From: Paenibacillus algorifonticola
Lineage (GTDB): Bacteria > Bacillota > Bacilli > Paenibacillales > Paenibacillaceae
Direction: 5' to 3'
DNA length: 64,000 nucleotides
Assembly (NCBI RefSeq): GCF_000971975.1
Contig: NZ_KQ040780.1
Span: 662-64,661 of the forward strand
Positions within the stretch are counted from its first letter, which is position 1; every line of letters begins with the position of its first letter. A model generated the notes under the pieces. That model did not search any database, was not told the origin of the DNA, and saw only the letters and a list, made by a program, of their open reading frames with translations. Positions 52,861-61,638 of the stretch are shown here, piece after piece. Both the position numbers and the translations under genes were made by a program.

Positions 52861-53244
52861 ATGGCACAAAACGGGCTTTTAATGAAACCAGTCGTACCGA
52901 TTTTGCGAATTTTCGATGAAACACGTGCTAAAGCGTTTTATATGGACTTTCTCGGCTTCCGACTGGATTGGGAGCATCGTTATGAGGCGAATTTTCCATT
53001 GTATATGCAAGTATCCAATGGCTGCTGTGTGCTGCACTTGTCCGAGCATCATGGAGATTGCTGCCCCGGCGCAGCTATTCGTATTGAAACGAGCCAAATT
53101 GAAGCCTATCATGCCCTTCTGCTTGAAAAAGATTACCGTTACGCCAAGCCCGGGCTGGAACGAACGCCTTGGCATACGCTCGAATGCGTCGTGACGGACC
53201 CGTTCGGCAATCGGCTGCTTTTTTATGAAAACCAAATGAAATAA
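52861..53244 (+). CDS. Glyoxalase/bleomycin-resistance-superfamily protein
   Basis: 127 residues from ATG 52861 (AAGGAGG 6 nt upstream). Two beta-alpha-beta-beta-beta units typical of the VOC fold: PVVPILRIFDETRAKAFYMDFLGF and LECVVTDPFGNRLLFYEN. Several family members bind a drug or metal ligand without catalysis. It is divergent from the isoprenoid gene with about 180 nt between starts; a link to it, such as self-protection, is possible but unsupported. Confidence 0.82.
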   Translation: MAQNGLLMKPVVPILRIFDETRAKAFYMDFLGFRLDWEHRYEANFPLYMQVSNGCCVLHLSEHHGDCCPGAAIRIETSQIEAYHALLLEKDYRYAKPGLERTPWHTLECVVTDPFGNRLLFYENQMK

Positions 53245-53292
53245 GCCATACAAACGGAGCTGATTCAATCCGCTGTATGGCTTTTTCTATTT

Positions 53293-53392
53293 AAAATATA
53301 AGACTTTATAAGTTTCACCCTTATAAACGGCTTATATTTCATCACGAAACGGTAGCTTTGCCGCCAAAGGACGGCGACAGCCGTTTCACCTT
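53293..53392. repeat. Dispersed palindromic repeat, copy C (complete)
   Basis: Full two-part unit, AT-rich hairpin plus GC-rich palindrome ending GACGGCGACAGCCGTTTCACC. It sits between convergent genes and ends 4 nt before the stop of the GGDEF-EAL gene; the AT-rich half may help termination. Confidence 0.75.
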
Positions 53393-53396
53393 GGAG

Positions 53397-55550
53397 TCAG
53401 CGATAATGTTCATCCAGCTTTTGCCGAAGCAGCAGCGCACGTGCCTCTTCCGCCGGGATCGGACGCGAGAACAGATAGCCTTGCAGCCGCTCGCATTTGA
53501 GCGCAGCCAACATTTCTAGCTGCGAGACGACCTCGACTCCTTCGGCCAAAACATCAAGCTGGAGGCTGTGGGCAAGACGGATAATGGAATGGACGATCGA
53601 AATATCAGGCGTGACGCTGATCATATCGCGAATAAAGGACTTGTCGATTTTAAGTGTATCGATCGGCAGCTTTTGCAAATAGTGCAGCGAGCTGTAGCCT
53701 GTTCCAAAATCATCAATTGCAATGCGTACGCCAAGCGTCTTGAGCCGATTCAGCTTGTTAATGACCTGATCGGCACCTTGCAGGCCGATGCTTTCAGTAA
53801 TTTCTAGCTCCAGCAAATCAGGAGGCAGCTTGGTTTCGATTAAAATATGCCGGATCGTTTCAAACAGGCTGTCATCCTCGAATTGCTTCATTGAAATATT
53901 GACCGCAATGATTACCGGCATAAGTCCTTCATCTATCCAGCGCTTATGCTGCTCACAGGCTCTGCGCAGCACCCATTCGCCAAGCTGGATAATCATGCCT
54001 GTCTCCTCAGCCAGCGGGATAAACTCCAAAGGGGAGATGAGTCCCCGCTCCGGCATATTCCAGCGCACAAGCGCCTCGAAGCCAGCGATTTTCCCCGTGC
54101 TCGCCTCAACCTGCGGCTGATAGAACAGCGTCAGCTGCTCCTGCTCCAAAGCAATCGCGAGTTGCTTCTCCATCGTCGTACGGCGAACGATCGATTCATT
54201 CATTTCGGAGGTGAAAAAGAGATAGTTGTTTTTCCCCTGCTCCTTTACCCGGTACATGGCGATATCAGCAAACTGAATCAACTGCTCAGAGGATGTGCCA
54301 TGGTCGGGATATAAGCTAATGCCAATACTTGCGGTTGAGAGCAGTCGATTGTTGTCGTAGACGATGGGAATGGCGATTTCGTCAAGTATTTTTCCTGCCA
54401 GCTGTTCTGCCTCTTGGGCCCCAGCTTTGGTCAGCAAAATAATAAACTCATCGCCGCTGAGCCGGGCTATCGTGCCGTTGTTCCCAATGCATTTGCGCAT
54501 GCGGAGTGCCGTTTGCTCCAGCAAAAAATCGCCAGCCCGGTGGCCAAGCGTATCATTAATGAGCTTAAAGCGATCCAAGTCGACGAAAAGCACAGCGAAT
54601 TGCCTGTCCATACATGTGCTGCATTGCGCCAAAGTTGCGGTCAGCGTCTCAAAAAACGAATGACGGTTCGGCAAGCCCGTCAAGGAATCAAAATAAGCGA
54701 TGCGGGAAATCGTCTCCATCGCTTGTTTTTGCGTGGTCACATTTTGGGCCACGATGTAGAAGCCGGCGAGCTGCTCCTCGACAATAATGGGAATGACCGT
54801 CGCATGCAAATAAACAAGCTCGCCCGTTTTATTTGTAATAGACGTTTCTTGATGAATGGTTCGTCCTTCATGGACTTTCTCCAACAGGTGCTGTAGCTGC
54901 CAAGCCTCCCCATCGTTTATCAATTCACCAACCGATCGGCCGATAAGCTCGGAGGCTGAATGGCCAGTGACTTTTTCAATGGCTGAATTGACGCTGAGCA
55001 GCTTCCCCTTCAAATCAAACCACAGAACCATATCTGGATTATGTTCAAAAAGCGATTTAAAGCGCTGCTCGCTTACCTCAAGCCGCTTCTCATGCCATTT
55101 GCTGAGCGTAATATCGTGGACGACAAGCATGAAGCCGAGCGGCGTTCCTCTAAAGGAGTGAAGGGCCTTGCCGACGATTCGGACGATGCTGCCAGCCTTT
55201 CCTTCTCCTGGCTTCAGCCACAGCTCCTGGACAATATCCTGTTCCCCCTGCAGCAAACGGTTCAGGGGCTGCTGTTCGGAAGGGAGGGGCATAGCCCCGT
55301 TTATTTTAAAATAAAGCGGGTAAATGCTGTTCTTAGCCGCAGCTGTAGCGAGGAACCCGTATTTTTCGGCTACGTGGTTGCTCATGACGAGCTGTCCATC
55401 TGTATGATAAATGACGATTCCTTCATTCATATGATTAAATAGCAGCTTGCTAATCGGTCTTATAAGCTTGCCGATACCAGGCTGATAGATTGTTTTTGCA
55501 ATATGTTGGGTGATAGACAAGGGCTGTTGACACTTCCTCATGAGGTTCAT
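53397..55550 (-). CDS. PAS-GGDEF-EAL cyclic-di-GMP signalling protein
   Basis: 717 residues, no membrane helix. A first PAS-like region (about 35-150), a second PAS (about 160-280), GGDEF (about 285-445; active-site motif SGDEF) and EAL (about 455-710; FEALVRW, NISMKQF, DDFGTGYSS). Both catalytic motifs look competent, so it may make or break c-di-GMP. The promoter at 55559-55587 puts transcription within a few nt of the ATG, so the mRNA may be leaderless; ATG 55541 is an alternative. A Fur-like box covers that promoter. Confidence 0.88.
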   Translation of the reverse strand: MNLMRKCQQPLSITQHIAKTIYQPGIGKLIRPISKLLFNHMNEGIVIYHTDGQLVMSNHVAEKYGFLATAAAKNSIYPLYFKINGAMPLPSEQQPLNRLLQGEQDIVQELWLKPGEGKAGSIVRIVGKALHSFRGTPLGFMLVVHDITLSKWHEKRLEVSEQRFKSLFEHNPDMVLWFDLKGKLLSVNSAIEKVTGHSASELIGRSVGELINDGEAWQLQHLLEKVHEGRTIHQETSITNKTGELVYLHATVIPIIVEEQLAGFYIVAQNVTTQKQAMETISRIAYFDSLTGLPNRHSFFETLTATLAQCSTCMDRQFAVLFVDLDRFKLINDTLGHRAGDFLLEQTALRMRKCIGNNGTIARLSGDEFIILLTKAGAQEAEQLAGKILDEIAIPIVYDNNRLLSTASIGISLYPDHGTSSEQLIQFADIAMYRVKEQGKNNYLFFTSEMNESIVRRTTMEKQLAIALEQEQLTLFYQPQVEASTGKIAGFEALVRWNMPERGLISPLEFIPLAEETGMIIQLGEWVLRRACEQHKRWIDEGLMPVIIAVNISMKQFEDDSLFETIRHILIETKLPPDLLELEITESIGLQGADQVINKLNRLKTLGVRIAIDDFGTGYSSLHYLQKLPIDTLKIDKSFIRDMISVTPDISIVHSIIRLAHSLQLDVLAEGVEVVSQLEMLAALKCERLQGYLFSRPIPAEEARALLLRQKLDEHYR

Positions 55551-55558
55551 TTACGTTT

Positions 55559-55587
55559 ATGTTATGTTCGATGAGAATAATTGTCAA
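55559..55587 (-). promoter_or_regulatory. Promoter with Fur-like box for the GGDEF-EAL gene
   Basis: On the minus strand TTGACA (55582-55587), 17-nt spacer, TAACAT (55559-55564). The plus-strand 15-mer at 55572-55586 (TGAGAATAATTGTCA) matches the 7-1-7 Fur core TGATAATNATTATCA at 13 of 15 positions and covers the spacer. Confidence 0.65.
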
Positions 55588-55659
55588 CGGTTTCCCGCCT
55601 GCTGGCTGCCAGTAGGAAATGAAGCAAGGAGGAGTGCCACCATTGCCATAAAAATATAA

Positions 55660-55688
55660 TTGACAATGATTCTCAATGGGAATATACT
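55660..55688 (+). promoter_or_regulatory. Promoter with Fur box for efeOBU
   Basis: TTGACA (55660-55665), 17-nt spacer and TATACT (55683-55688). TGACAATGATTCTCA (55661-55675) matches the Fur 7-1-7 core at 13 of 15 positions and overlaps the -35, so low iron should induce the operon. Confidence 0.8.
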
Positions 55689-55738
55689 TCGCAATAGAAT
55701 ACATTCACATGACGTGGATACTTAAAGGGGAAAATCGA

Positions 55739-56641
55739 ATGAACTGGAAGTTGATCGCAATTTCATTATCTTGTGCAAGCTTATTATTTCTTTCTGCTTG
55801 CGGGTCGGATACTGCTACTAATACAAAAACAGACACTGCGGCAGCGACAGCAACGAATACAGAATCACCAGCAGCGTCGGAATCGCCAGCCGTTACAGTA
55901 GCGCCTGCCACAGAAGCGGAATGGCAGCCTGTTCTTGATGAATATCGCGCCTTCACGATTAAAGAGGCGGATTCGCTCGTTATTGAAACCGAAAAATTCG
56001 TCAAAGCCGTTAAAGCTGGCGATATCAGGGCGGCGAAGCAGTTGTATGCGCCATCAAGAATGTATTTTGAAAGAATCGAGCCGATTGCTGAGGCGCTGGG
56101 CGATTTTGACCCGCATATTGATGCCCGTGAAAATGATGTCGACGAGAAGGAATGGAGAGGCTTCCACCGTATCGAGAAAATTTTGTGGGAAGAAAATACA
56201 ACAAAAGGTGCTGAGGGTTATGCCGACACGCTGCTCGAGGACATCAAGCTGCTTCGCGCGCTGATGGAGACGGTTGAAATCGAGCCGAGCCTGCTCGTTA
56301 CGGGGGCCGTTGAGCTGCTGAACGAAGTATCCTCCTCTAAAGTTACCGGCGAGGAAGAGCGTTATTCGCATACCGACTTGTATGATTTTGTTGCGAACGT
56401 AGAAGGTGCAGAGAAAATTTATGAGCTGCTTAAGCCGCAGTTGAACAAGCATGATGCTGAGCTGGAAGCATTAATTGGCACAAGCTTCAAAAACCTTGAT
56501 GATGCGCTTGCTGATTATAAAGCTGGCGATGGCTATAAATCTTACCTGGATTTGAAAGAAGAAGATACGAAGAAGCTGAGTCAGCTGCTCGACGCTTTGG
56601 CAGAACCGCTTTCACAAATGGGCAAAATTTTGGGGGCTTAA
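55739..56641 (+). CDS. efeO: EfeO-type iron-binding lipoprotein (imelysin/M75 family)
   Basis: 300 residues from ATG 55739 (AAAGGGGAAA upstream). Lipobox LFLSAC with Cys21, a Ala/Thr/Glu linker, then an imelysin-type helical domain with the family motif FHRIEK, whose His and Glu are metal-site residues. It binds ferric/ferrous iron outside the membrane and passes it to the EfeU permease. First gene of an efeO-efeB-efeU operon under Fur. Confidence 0.9.
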   Translation: MNWKLIAISLSCASLLFLSACGSDTATNTKTDTAAATATNTESPAASESPAVTVAPATEAEWQPVLDEYRAFTIKEADSLVIETEKFVKAVKAGDIRAAKQLYAPSRMYFERIEPIAEALGDFDPHIDARENDVDEKEWRGFHRIEKILWEENTTKGAEGYADTLLEDIKLLRALMETVEIEPSLLVTGAVELLNEVSSSKVTGEEERYSHTDLYDFVANVEGAEKIYELLKPQLNKHDAELEALIGTSFKNLDDALADYKAGDGYKSYLDLKEEDTKKLSQLLDALAEPLSQMGKILGA

Positions 56642-56645
56642 TGTC

Positions 56646-57974
56646 ATGAGTTCTACTACTAACAACGACGACAAACAGAAGCATAATCAGAAGCAGGCTG
56701 GCGACAGCGTGCTGGAAAAATCGATGAGCCGCAGAGATTTACTGCGGCTCATGGGTGTTGGTGGGGCTGGTTTGCTGATTGGTGCGACTGGCGTAGGCGG
56801 CATCATGCAGGCGGCGAATAAAAGCCTGGCCGTTGCAACAACGGCAGCTACAGGGGCAGGAGCAAGTGGAGATGTGCTGCCGTTTTATGGCGTCCATCAG
56901 GCAGGAATTGCGACACCGTCACAGGATTTTATATTATTTGCCGCTTTTGATCTGACAGCTGCTTCAATAAATGATGTGCGCACCTTGTTTCAAGCGTGGA
57001 CAGCCGCTTCGGCTGCCATGACGCAAGGAACGATGATTGGCACGGACAATAACAATTTAAACCTGCCGCCATCCGATACGGGTGAAGCCGCAGGGCTGTC
57101 GCCTTCCAAAACAACGATTACATTCGGCGTAGGGCCGAGCTTTTTTGATGGGCGCTTCGGCTTGTCAGGCAAGAAACCTTCGTCTCTTGAGGAGCTTCCG
57201 GCATTTGGCGGCGATGAGCTGCAGCCGGAATGGTGCGGTGGCGATATTGGCGTGCAGGTATGTGCAAACGATATGCAGGTCGCTTTCCATGCCATTCGCA
57301 ATTTGACGCGGATCGCACGAGGCAAAGCGGTGCTTCGCTGGACGACGGAAGGCTTTCAACGCACCTCTGGCGCTGATAAGCAGGGTGCAACACCGCGCAA
57401 CTTGATGGGTTTCAAGGATGGGACCGCGAACCCGGATACGAGCGATGAAACGCAAATGAAGCAAAACGTTTGGGCTTCTGCTGATGACGGCGTGCCGTGG
57501 ATGGCGGGCGGAAGCTATATGGTCGTCAGAAGAATTCGCATGCGGGTAGAGGTGTGGGATCGCTCCACGCTATCTGACCAGGAGGCAACCTTCGGCCGCC
57601 ACCGGGAAAGCGGTGCTCCAATAGGCAGCTTGAAGGAGTTTGATACAGTCGATGTGAATAAAAAGGATGAGAACGGCAAGCCGATCATTCCAGCTAACTC
57701 GCATCTGGCACTGGCTAGAGGGGACGGTTCTTTGAAAATATTGCGCCGCTCATACTCCTACTCCAGCGGTCTCGACAATCGGACGGGACAGCTCGACGCC
57801 GGGCTGCTGTTCATTTGTTATAACCGCGATACGAGCAAGCAGTTTATTCCGATGCAGACCAAGCTGAGCCGGATGGACAAGCTGAATGAATATATTGTGC
57901 ATACGGGCAGCGCCGTGTTTGCTTGTTTCCCTGGCGTTAGCGAGGGCGGCTATATTGGAGAGACGTTATTGTAG
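56646..57974 (+). CDS. efeB: EfeB-type DyP peroxidase, Tat-exported
   Basis: 442 residues. The N-terminus has a twin-arginine signal (SRRDLLRLMGVGGAGLLIGA). The DyP fold shows GFKDGTANPD (the GxxDG motif with the distal Asp), and the proximal haem-ligand His is probably in ATFGRHRESGAPIG. Bacterial EfeB oxidises ferrous iron or extracts iron from haem; the latter would fit the haem theme of the window but is debated. It begins 4 nt after efeO. Confidence 0.9.
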   Translation: MSSTTNNDDKQKHNQKQAGDSVLEKSMSRRDLLRLMGVGGAGLLIGATGVGGIMQAANKSLAVATTAATGAGASGDVLPFYGVHQAGIATPSQDFILFAAFDLTAASINDVRTLFQAWTAASAAMTQGTMIGTDNNNLNLPPSDTGEAAGLSPSKTTITFGVGPSFFDGRFGLSGKKPSSLEELPAFGGDELQPEWCGGDIGVQVCANDMQVAFHAIRNLTRIARGKAVLRWTTEGFQRTSGADKQGATPRNLMGFKDGTANPDTSDETQMKQNVWASADDGVPWMAGGSYMVVRRIRMRVEVWDRSTLSDQEATFGRHRESGAPIGSLKEFDTVDVNKKDENGKPIIPANSHLALARGDGSLKILRRSYSYSSGLDNRTGQLDAGLLFICYNRDTSKQFIPMQTKLSRMDKLNEYIVHTGSAVFACFPGVSEGGYIGETLL

Positions 57975-57995
57975 CAGGGAGAGGGGAAGCGGCAG

Positions 57996-59780
57996 ATGGT
58001 TTTAGGTAGCAGACGTCACAGCATAGTGTGGAAATGGTTCGGCATTTTCATTATTTTGGCAGCCATGGTTACAGGAGCTTTTGGCGTGAGGCCAGCTTTT
58101 GCAGAAACATCCAGCGATTTGGATAAGCTGCTTCCGCTTGTTGGCGGAGCACTTGCGGCGGCAAGCCAGAGCGACTGGGGGCAGGCATCCGGCCATATTA
58201 AAGAAGCAAATGAACGTTGGAAGCAGCTAAACGTGAAAAAATCAGATTTATCCGCCGATGTCGATTCCGCGCTGGCCCATGCAATGGTGCTGTTGGATGA
58301 AGGCAACAGCAAGCCGGATGAGGCGAAAGCTTCCTTATCCGAGCTAGCGAAGGCGATTAATAAATATGTAAAAAGCGTCCAGAAGGACGATCAATCTAAG
58401 CTAACCGGCAAGGAAGCTGCGAAGCTGCTGCTGCCAATGGCAACGAAGCTGTTGAACGAAATCCAAGGGGAGCAATGGGCGAGTGCGAGTGCTGATTATA
58501 AGTCGATTAATGATAATTGGCTGACGATTGAACCCGCTATCCGATCGGACAATTTCACCGTTTATGGCAAGCTGGAGACGGCAATGAGCATGATCCGGAT
58601 TGCGCTGCAGGCCGAGCCGCCGCGCGCGGAGCAAGCCGAGGCGGAAACGAATGCGATGATTCAGCTGCTTAATGATTATATGGCAGGCAAAATCGATGCG
58701 GCTTCTGTGCCAGCGGAAAAACTGGGCATTGCGGACCTCATTGCGATTGTTGATAAAGCGGCTAAAGACATAACCGCAGGCAATTTGAATGAAGCTGATG
58801 GCCAAATGCAGGCCTTTATTTCAAAATGGCCGTCGGTCGAGGGGCAGGTGCAGATTCGTTCTGCTGATGCCTATACGAAAATCGAAATTCAAATGACGGC
58901 CGTATCGGGCTATCTGCTCTCCAATCCGCCAGTTCCGGATAAAGCGCAAGTGGTAATCGCCGAAATCAGGGAAATACTCGCCCCGATGGTGGAGGAAACG
59001 CGTTATACCGCTTGGGACGCTGGAATGATATTGCTCCGGGAGGGGCTTGAGGCGATTCTCGTACTTGCAGCATTACTCGCTTATTTGAAAAAATCGGGCA
59101 ATGAGTCAAAGCGCATATGGGTATGGTCTGGCGTCTGGGTCGGCCTGCTGCTGAGCGCTGTTATGGCTGTTCTGCTCACTTATGCGATTGCTCAAGCGGC
59201 TGCTGGCAGTGCGCGTGAAGCGATTGAGGGTATCGCCGGTCTTGTCTCTGTCATCTTGATGATAACCGTCGGAAACTGGCTGCACAGCAAAGCGAATATG
59301 CGCAGCTGGAACAGCTATATTGACAACAAGATGGGCAGTGCCATTGCGCGAGGCAGTCTGTGGTCCCTGTTTGCTGTGTCAGCGCTCGCGATTATGCGGG
59401 AAGGGGCGGAAACGACGATATTTTATGTCGGCATGGCACCTTCCATTGACCCGTTCCAAATGATTTTAGGTATTGGGGTAACGTTTCTGCTGCTCGTGGC
59501 GATTGCATTCGTCATTATTCGCTACAGCACGAAGCTGCCCATTCGGCCCTTTTTCATTGTGGCATCGGTGCTCATTTATTATTTGGTGTTCCGTTTTATG
59601 GGAGAAAGCATTCACTCCCTGCAGGTTGCTGCATGGCTGCCAACGCATGCGGTAAGCGAGCTGTCTACCATTGGCTTCCTCGGCTTTTATCCGACGCTGG
59701 AGACGGCGCTTACGCAGCTTGCGGTATTGCTGGTCATTATCGTAATGTTCGTGTGGCAGCAGGTGAGAAGAAAAGCTTAG
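57996..59780 (+). CDS. efeU: FTR1/EfeU-family iron permease with extracellular N-terminal domain
   Basis: 594 residues. Signal peptide (about 1-36, cut after AFA), an extracellular helical domain of about 300 residues with repeated W-x-n-A patterns, then seven membrane helices holding both FTR1 iron motifs: REGLE in LLREGLEAILVLAA and REGAE in IMREGAETTIFYV. Last gene of efeOBU; it imports the iron oxidised or handed over by EfeB/EfeO. The large extracellular domain is usual in Gram-positive versions. Confidence 0.9.
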   Translation: MVLGSRRHSIVWKWFGIFIILAAMVTGAFGVRPAFAETSSDLDKLLPLVGGALAAASQSDWGQASGHIKEANERWKQLNVKKSDLSADVDSALAHAMVLLDEGNSKPDEAKASLSELAKAINKYVKSVQKDDQSKLTGKEAAKLLLPMATKLLNEIQGEQWASASADYKSINDNWLTIEPAIRSDNFTVYGKLETAMSMIRIALQAEPPRAEQAEAETNAMIQLLNDYMAGKIDAASVPAEKLGIADLIAIVDKAAKDITAGNLNEADGQMQAFISKWPSVEGQVQIRSADAYTKIEIQMTAVSGYLLSNPPVPDKAQVVIAEIREILAPMVEETRYTAWDAGMILLREGLEAILVLAALLAYLKKSGNESKRIWVWSGVWVGLLLSAVMAVLLTYAIAQAAAGSAREAIEGIAGLVSVILMITVGNWLHSKANMRSWNSYIDNKMGSAIARGSLWSLFAVSALAIMREGAETTIFYVGMAPSIDPFQMILGIGVTFLLLVAIAFVIIRYSTKLPIRPFFIVASVLIYYLVFRFMGESIHSLQVAAWLPTHAVSELSTIGFLGFYPTLETALTQLAVLLVIIVMFVWQQVRRKA

Positions 59781-59809
59781 CAGAAAGCTGTTTAGGGAAC
59801 AACTTAAAG

Positions 59810-59842
59810 CGGATGCTTGCCCTTGAGGTGGGCATCCGTTTG
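59810..59842 (+). terminator. Terminator-like hairpin after efeU
   Basis: CGGATGC pairs with GCATCCG around a 15-nt loop and is followed by TTTGCTGTTT. Moderate strength. Confidence 0.5.
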
Positions 59843-59916
59843 CTGTTTGGCGTTCTGGCTATTGGTTTAATAGGGAATATGATAAACTAATAGCAACCCA
59901 GATAAAGGTGGAGAAA

Positions 59917-60258
59917 ATGATGAAAACTCAGACGATGCTTATATCCGCACTGCTGTTTGCATTCGTTATTGCGCTGTTCGCTGTAATTAATGTCAATTCG
60001 GTGCAAGTTAATTTTATGTTTGCGAAGACTCAAATTCCGCTCATCCTCGTCATTCTCGCCTCTACGCTCCTAGGCGGATTAGTTATTGGATTATTTGGAA
60101 TGGTGCGTGTATTCCGCTTGCAGCGCCAGGTTAAGCTGCTAAATAAACAAGTGAATGAATTAACAGCTGAGATGGAAAAAAACGCAAAGCCGGAGCTGAA
60201 GCCATTCAGCATCGATGAGGTTGCTGCTCCTCAGGCACGGACGTTAGTAGACCACTAA
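59917..60258 (+). CDS. LapA-domain (YciS-like) small membrane protein
   Basis: 113 residues from ATG 59917 (AAAGGTGGAG upstream; ATG 59920 equally possible). Two helices (about 8-28 and 42-65) around the VNVNSVQVNFMFAKTQIPL motif typical of LapA-domain proteins, then a coiled coil with VRVFRLQRQVKLLNKQVNEL. Function unknown; in Enterobacteria a relative assists lipopolysaccharide control, which does not apply here. Its stop overlaps the next start (TAATG). Confidence 0.8.
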   Translation: MMKTQTMLISALLFAFVIALFAVINVNSVQVNFMFAKTQIPLILVILASTLLGGLVIGLFGMVRVFRLQRQVKLLNKQVNELTAEMEKNAKPELKPFSIDEVAAPQARTLVDH

Positions 60259-61184
60259 TGACTCGCTATTTATACAGCTACAGCTGTCATGAAGAGGAAT
60301 TGGAGCTATGCCGTCTGGAGCTGGGCCGTCTGCTGGATGCTCCGTTAAGCGATGGTTTTGTCGTGAGCGAGCATCGCGTTCATCCGAGCCGCAGTCCATT
60401 TCTGAAGCGTCGCGTAGAACTCGCCCTTTCAGGCGCAAGTTTGCCGGAGCTGCTGGAGCAGCTGCCGCTTGTAGATTTGAATGGAGCGACGTTCAAGGTG
60501 CTTTGCACAGTGGCGGACGCTCCATACAGCTATGAAGAGCAGCGCGGACTAGAACGTTCCGTCGGCGCATCATTAATTGGAGTAGCGGACATGCGGCAGC
60601 CGGAGCGTCTGCTAGGCATTACTTTTTGGCAGCAGCGTTATTGGTTTGGCGACTGTGTGGAAGCAAGTGCGGTCTGGCTTGCCCATCGGCAGAAGCCGCA
60701 AAATTATTCAACAGCACTTGGTACGAGAGTGGCCAGAGCGGTAGTCAACATTGCCGCGGGGCCGGCAGGCGAGGCGTTAAAGGTTATCGATCCATGCTGC
60801 GGCATGGGCACTGTGCTGATTGAGGCGCTGTCGATGGGAATCAACATTCGCGGTGTTGATCGCAATCCGCTTGCCGTGCGGGGCGCAAGGGTCAATCTTG
60901 CGCATTTTGGCTACAGCAAGGACCTCGTCTCTCTCGGTGATATGCGTGAGCTCGAAGGGCATTATGATGCGGCAATCGTAGATCTGCCATATAATTTATG
61001 TTCGGTCTTGCCGATTGGCGAGCAGCTTGATATGCTGGAAAGTGTAAGACGGCTTGCTGACCTTGCAGTAGTGGTGACGACGGAGCCGATTGAAACGCAG
61101 CTTTCAGCATCCGGATTTAGCCTGATGGATCGCTGCGAACTGCATAAGGGTGCGTTTACAAGATTTATTACGTTGGTTAAATAA
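60258..61184 (+). CDS. Trm11-like SAM-dependent RNA methyltransferase
   Basis: 308 residues. An N-terminal half without strong motifs (THUMP-like position) precedes a Rossmann methyltransferase: PCCGMGTVLIEALSMG (motif I), GVDRNPLAVRGARVNLAHFG, and the catalytic DLPYNL in place of DPPY/NPPY, which marks N-methylation of a base. Related proteins modify tRNA guanosine. Precise target not assigned. Confidence 0.8.
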   Translation: MTRYLYSYSCHEEELELCRLELGRLLDAPLSDGFVVSEHRVHPSRSPFLKRRVELALSGASLPELLEQLPLVDLNGATFKVLCTVADAPYSYEEQRGLERSVGASLIGVADMRQPERLLGITFWQQRYWFGDCVEASAVWLAHRQKPQNYSTALGTRVARAVVNIAAGPAGEALKVIDPCCGMGTVLIEALSMGINIRGVDRNPLAVRGARVNLAHFGYSKDLVSLGDMRELEGHYDAAIVDLPYNLCSVLPIGEQLDMLESVRRLADLAVVVTTEPIETQLSASGFSLMDRCELHKGAFTRFITLVK

Positions 61185-61200
61185 AAAGCGAGGTGATAAT

Positions 61201-61401
61201 ATGTCGGACGTGGAGAACAAGGAAGTACAGGAGCAGCCAAAGAAGCTGACTCAAGCAGAGAAAGCAAAGCAATTGCTGGCACAGAAGAAGCAAGGTAAAG
61301 CGGATGGCTTCGCACAAGGCGGCTTTTCAACAAACACGCAGCAAATGAAGAGCCAGAACACAAAGAAGGTTAACAATCAACGCAAAAAGATGGGTGTGTA
61401 G
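61201..61401 (+). CDS. Small charged hypothetical protein
   Basis: 66 residues from ATG 61201, with GAGGTGAT upstream. Rich in Lys, Gln and Asn (QAEKAKQLLAQKKQGKADG, QMKSQNTKKVNNQRKKMGV), no Cys, Trp or membrane helix; probably disordered and basic. It starts 17 nt after the methyltransferase and may be its co-transcribed partner. Function unknown. Confidence 0.65.
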   Translation: MSDVENKEVQEQPKKLTQAEKAKQLLAQKKQGKADGFAQGGFSTNTQQMKSQNTKKVNNQRKKMGV

Positions 61402-61490
61402 TCAGCTTTCAGCTGGGTGATGCCTAATTGTCTGAATAGCCTTTTGCTATGCTGGGAATGTGCAGCGTAGCGGGAGGCTTATTTTTTAAT

Positions 61491-61530
61491 AAAACGGGCA
61501 TTGCCTTCAAAGGACGGCAACTTCGTTTAC
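61491..61530. repeat. Dispersed palindromic repeat, degenerate copy D
   Basis: AAAACGGGCATTGCC, TTCAAAGGACGGCAAC and TTCGTTTAC keep the frame of the GC-rich half of copies A-C with several substitutions. The surrounding gap (61402-61638) shows nothing else. Confidence 0.5.
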
Positions 61531-61638
61531 GTTTGGCTCAAATTTGGATTATTTTTAAGTGGCCGATGCAGGAATGAATCCACGCTTCTTCCCGCATAAT
61601 GTACCTATACCATATTTCTTTGCAATGGAGGGAGAAGC

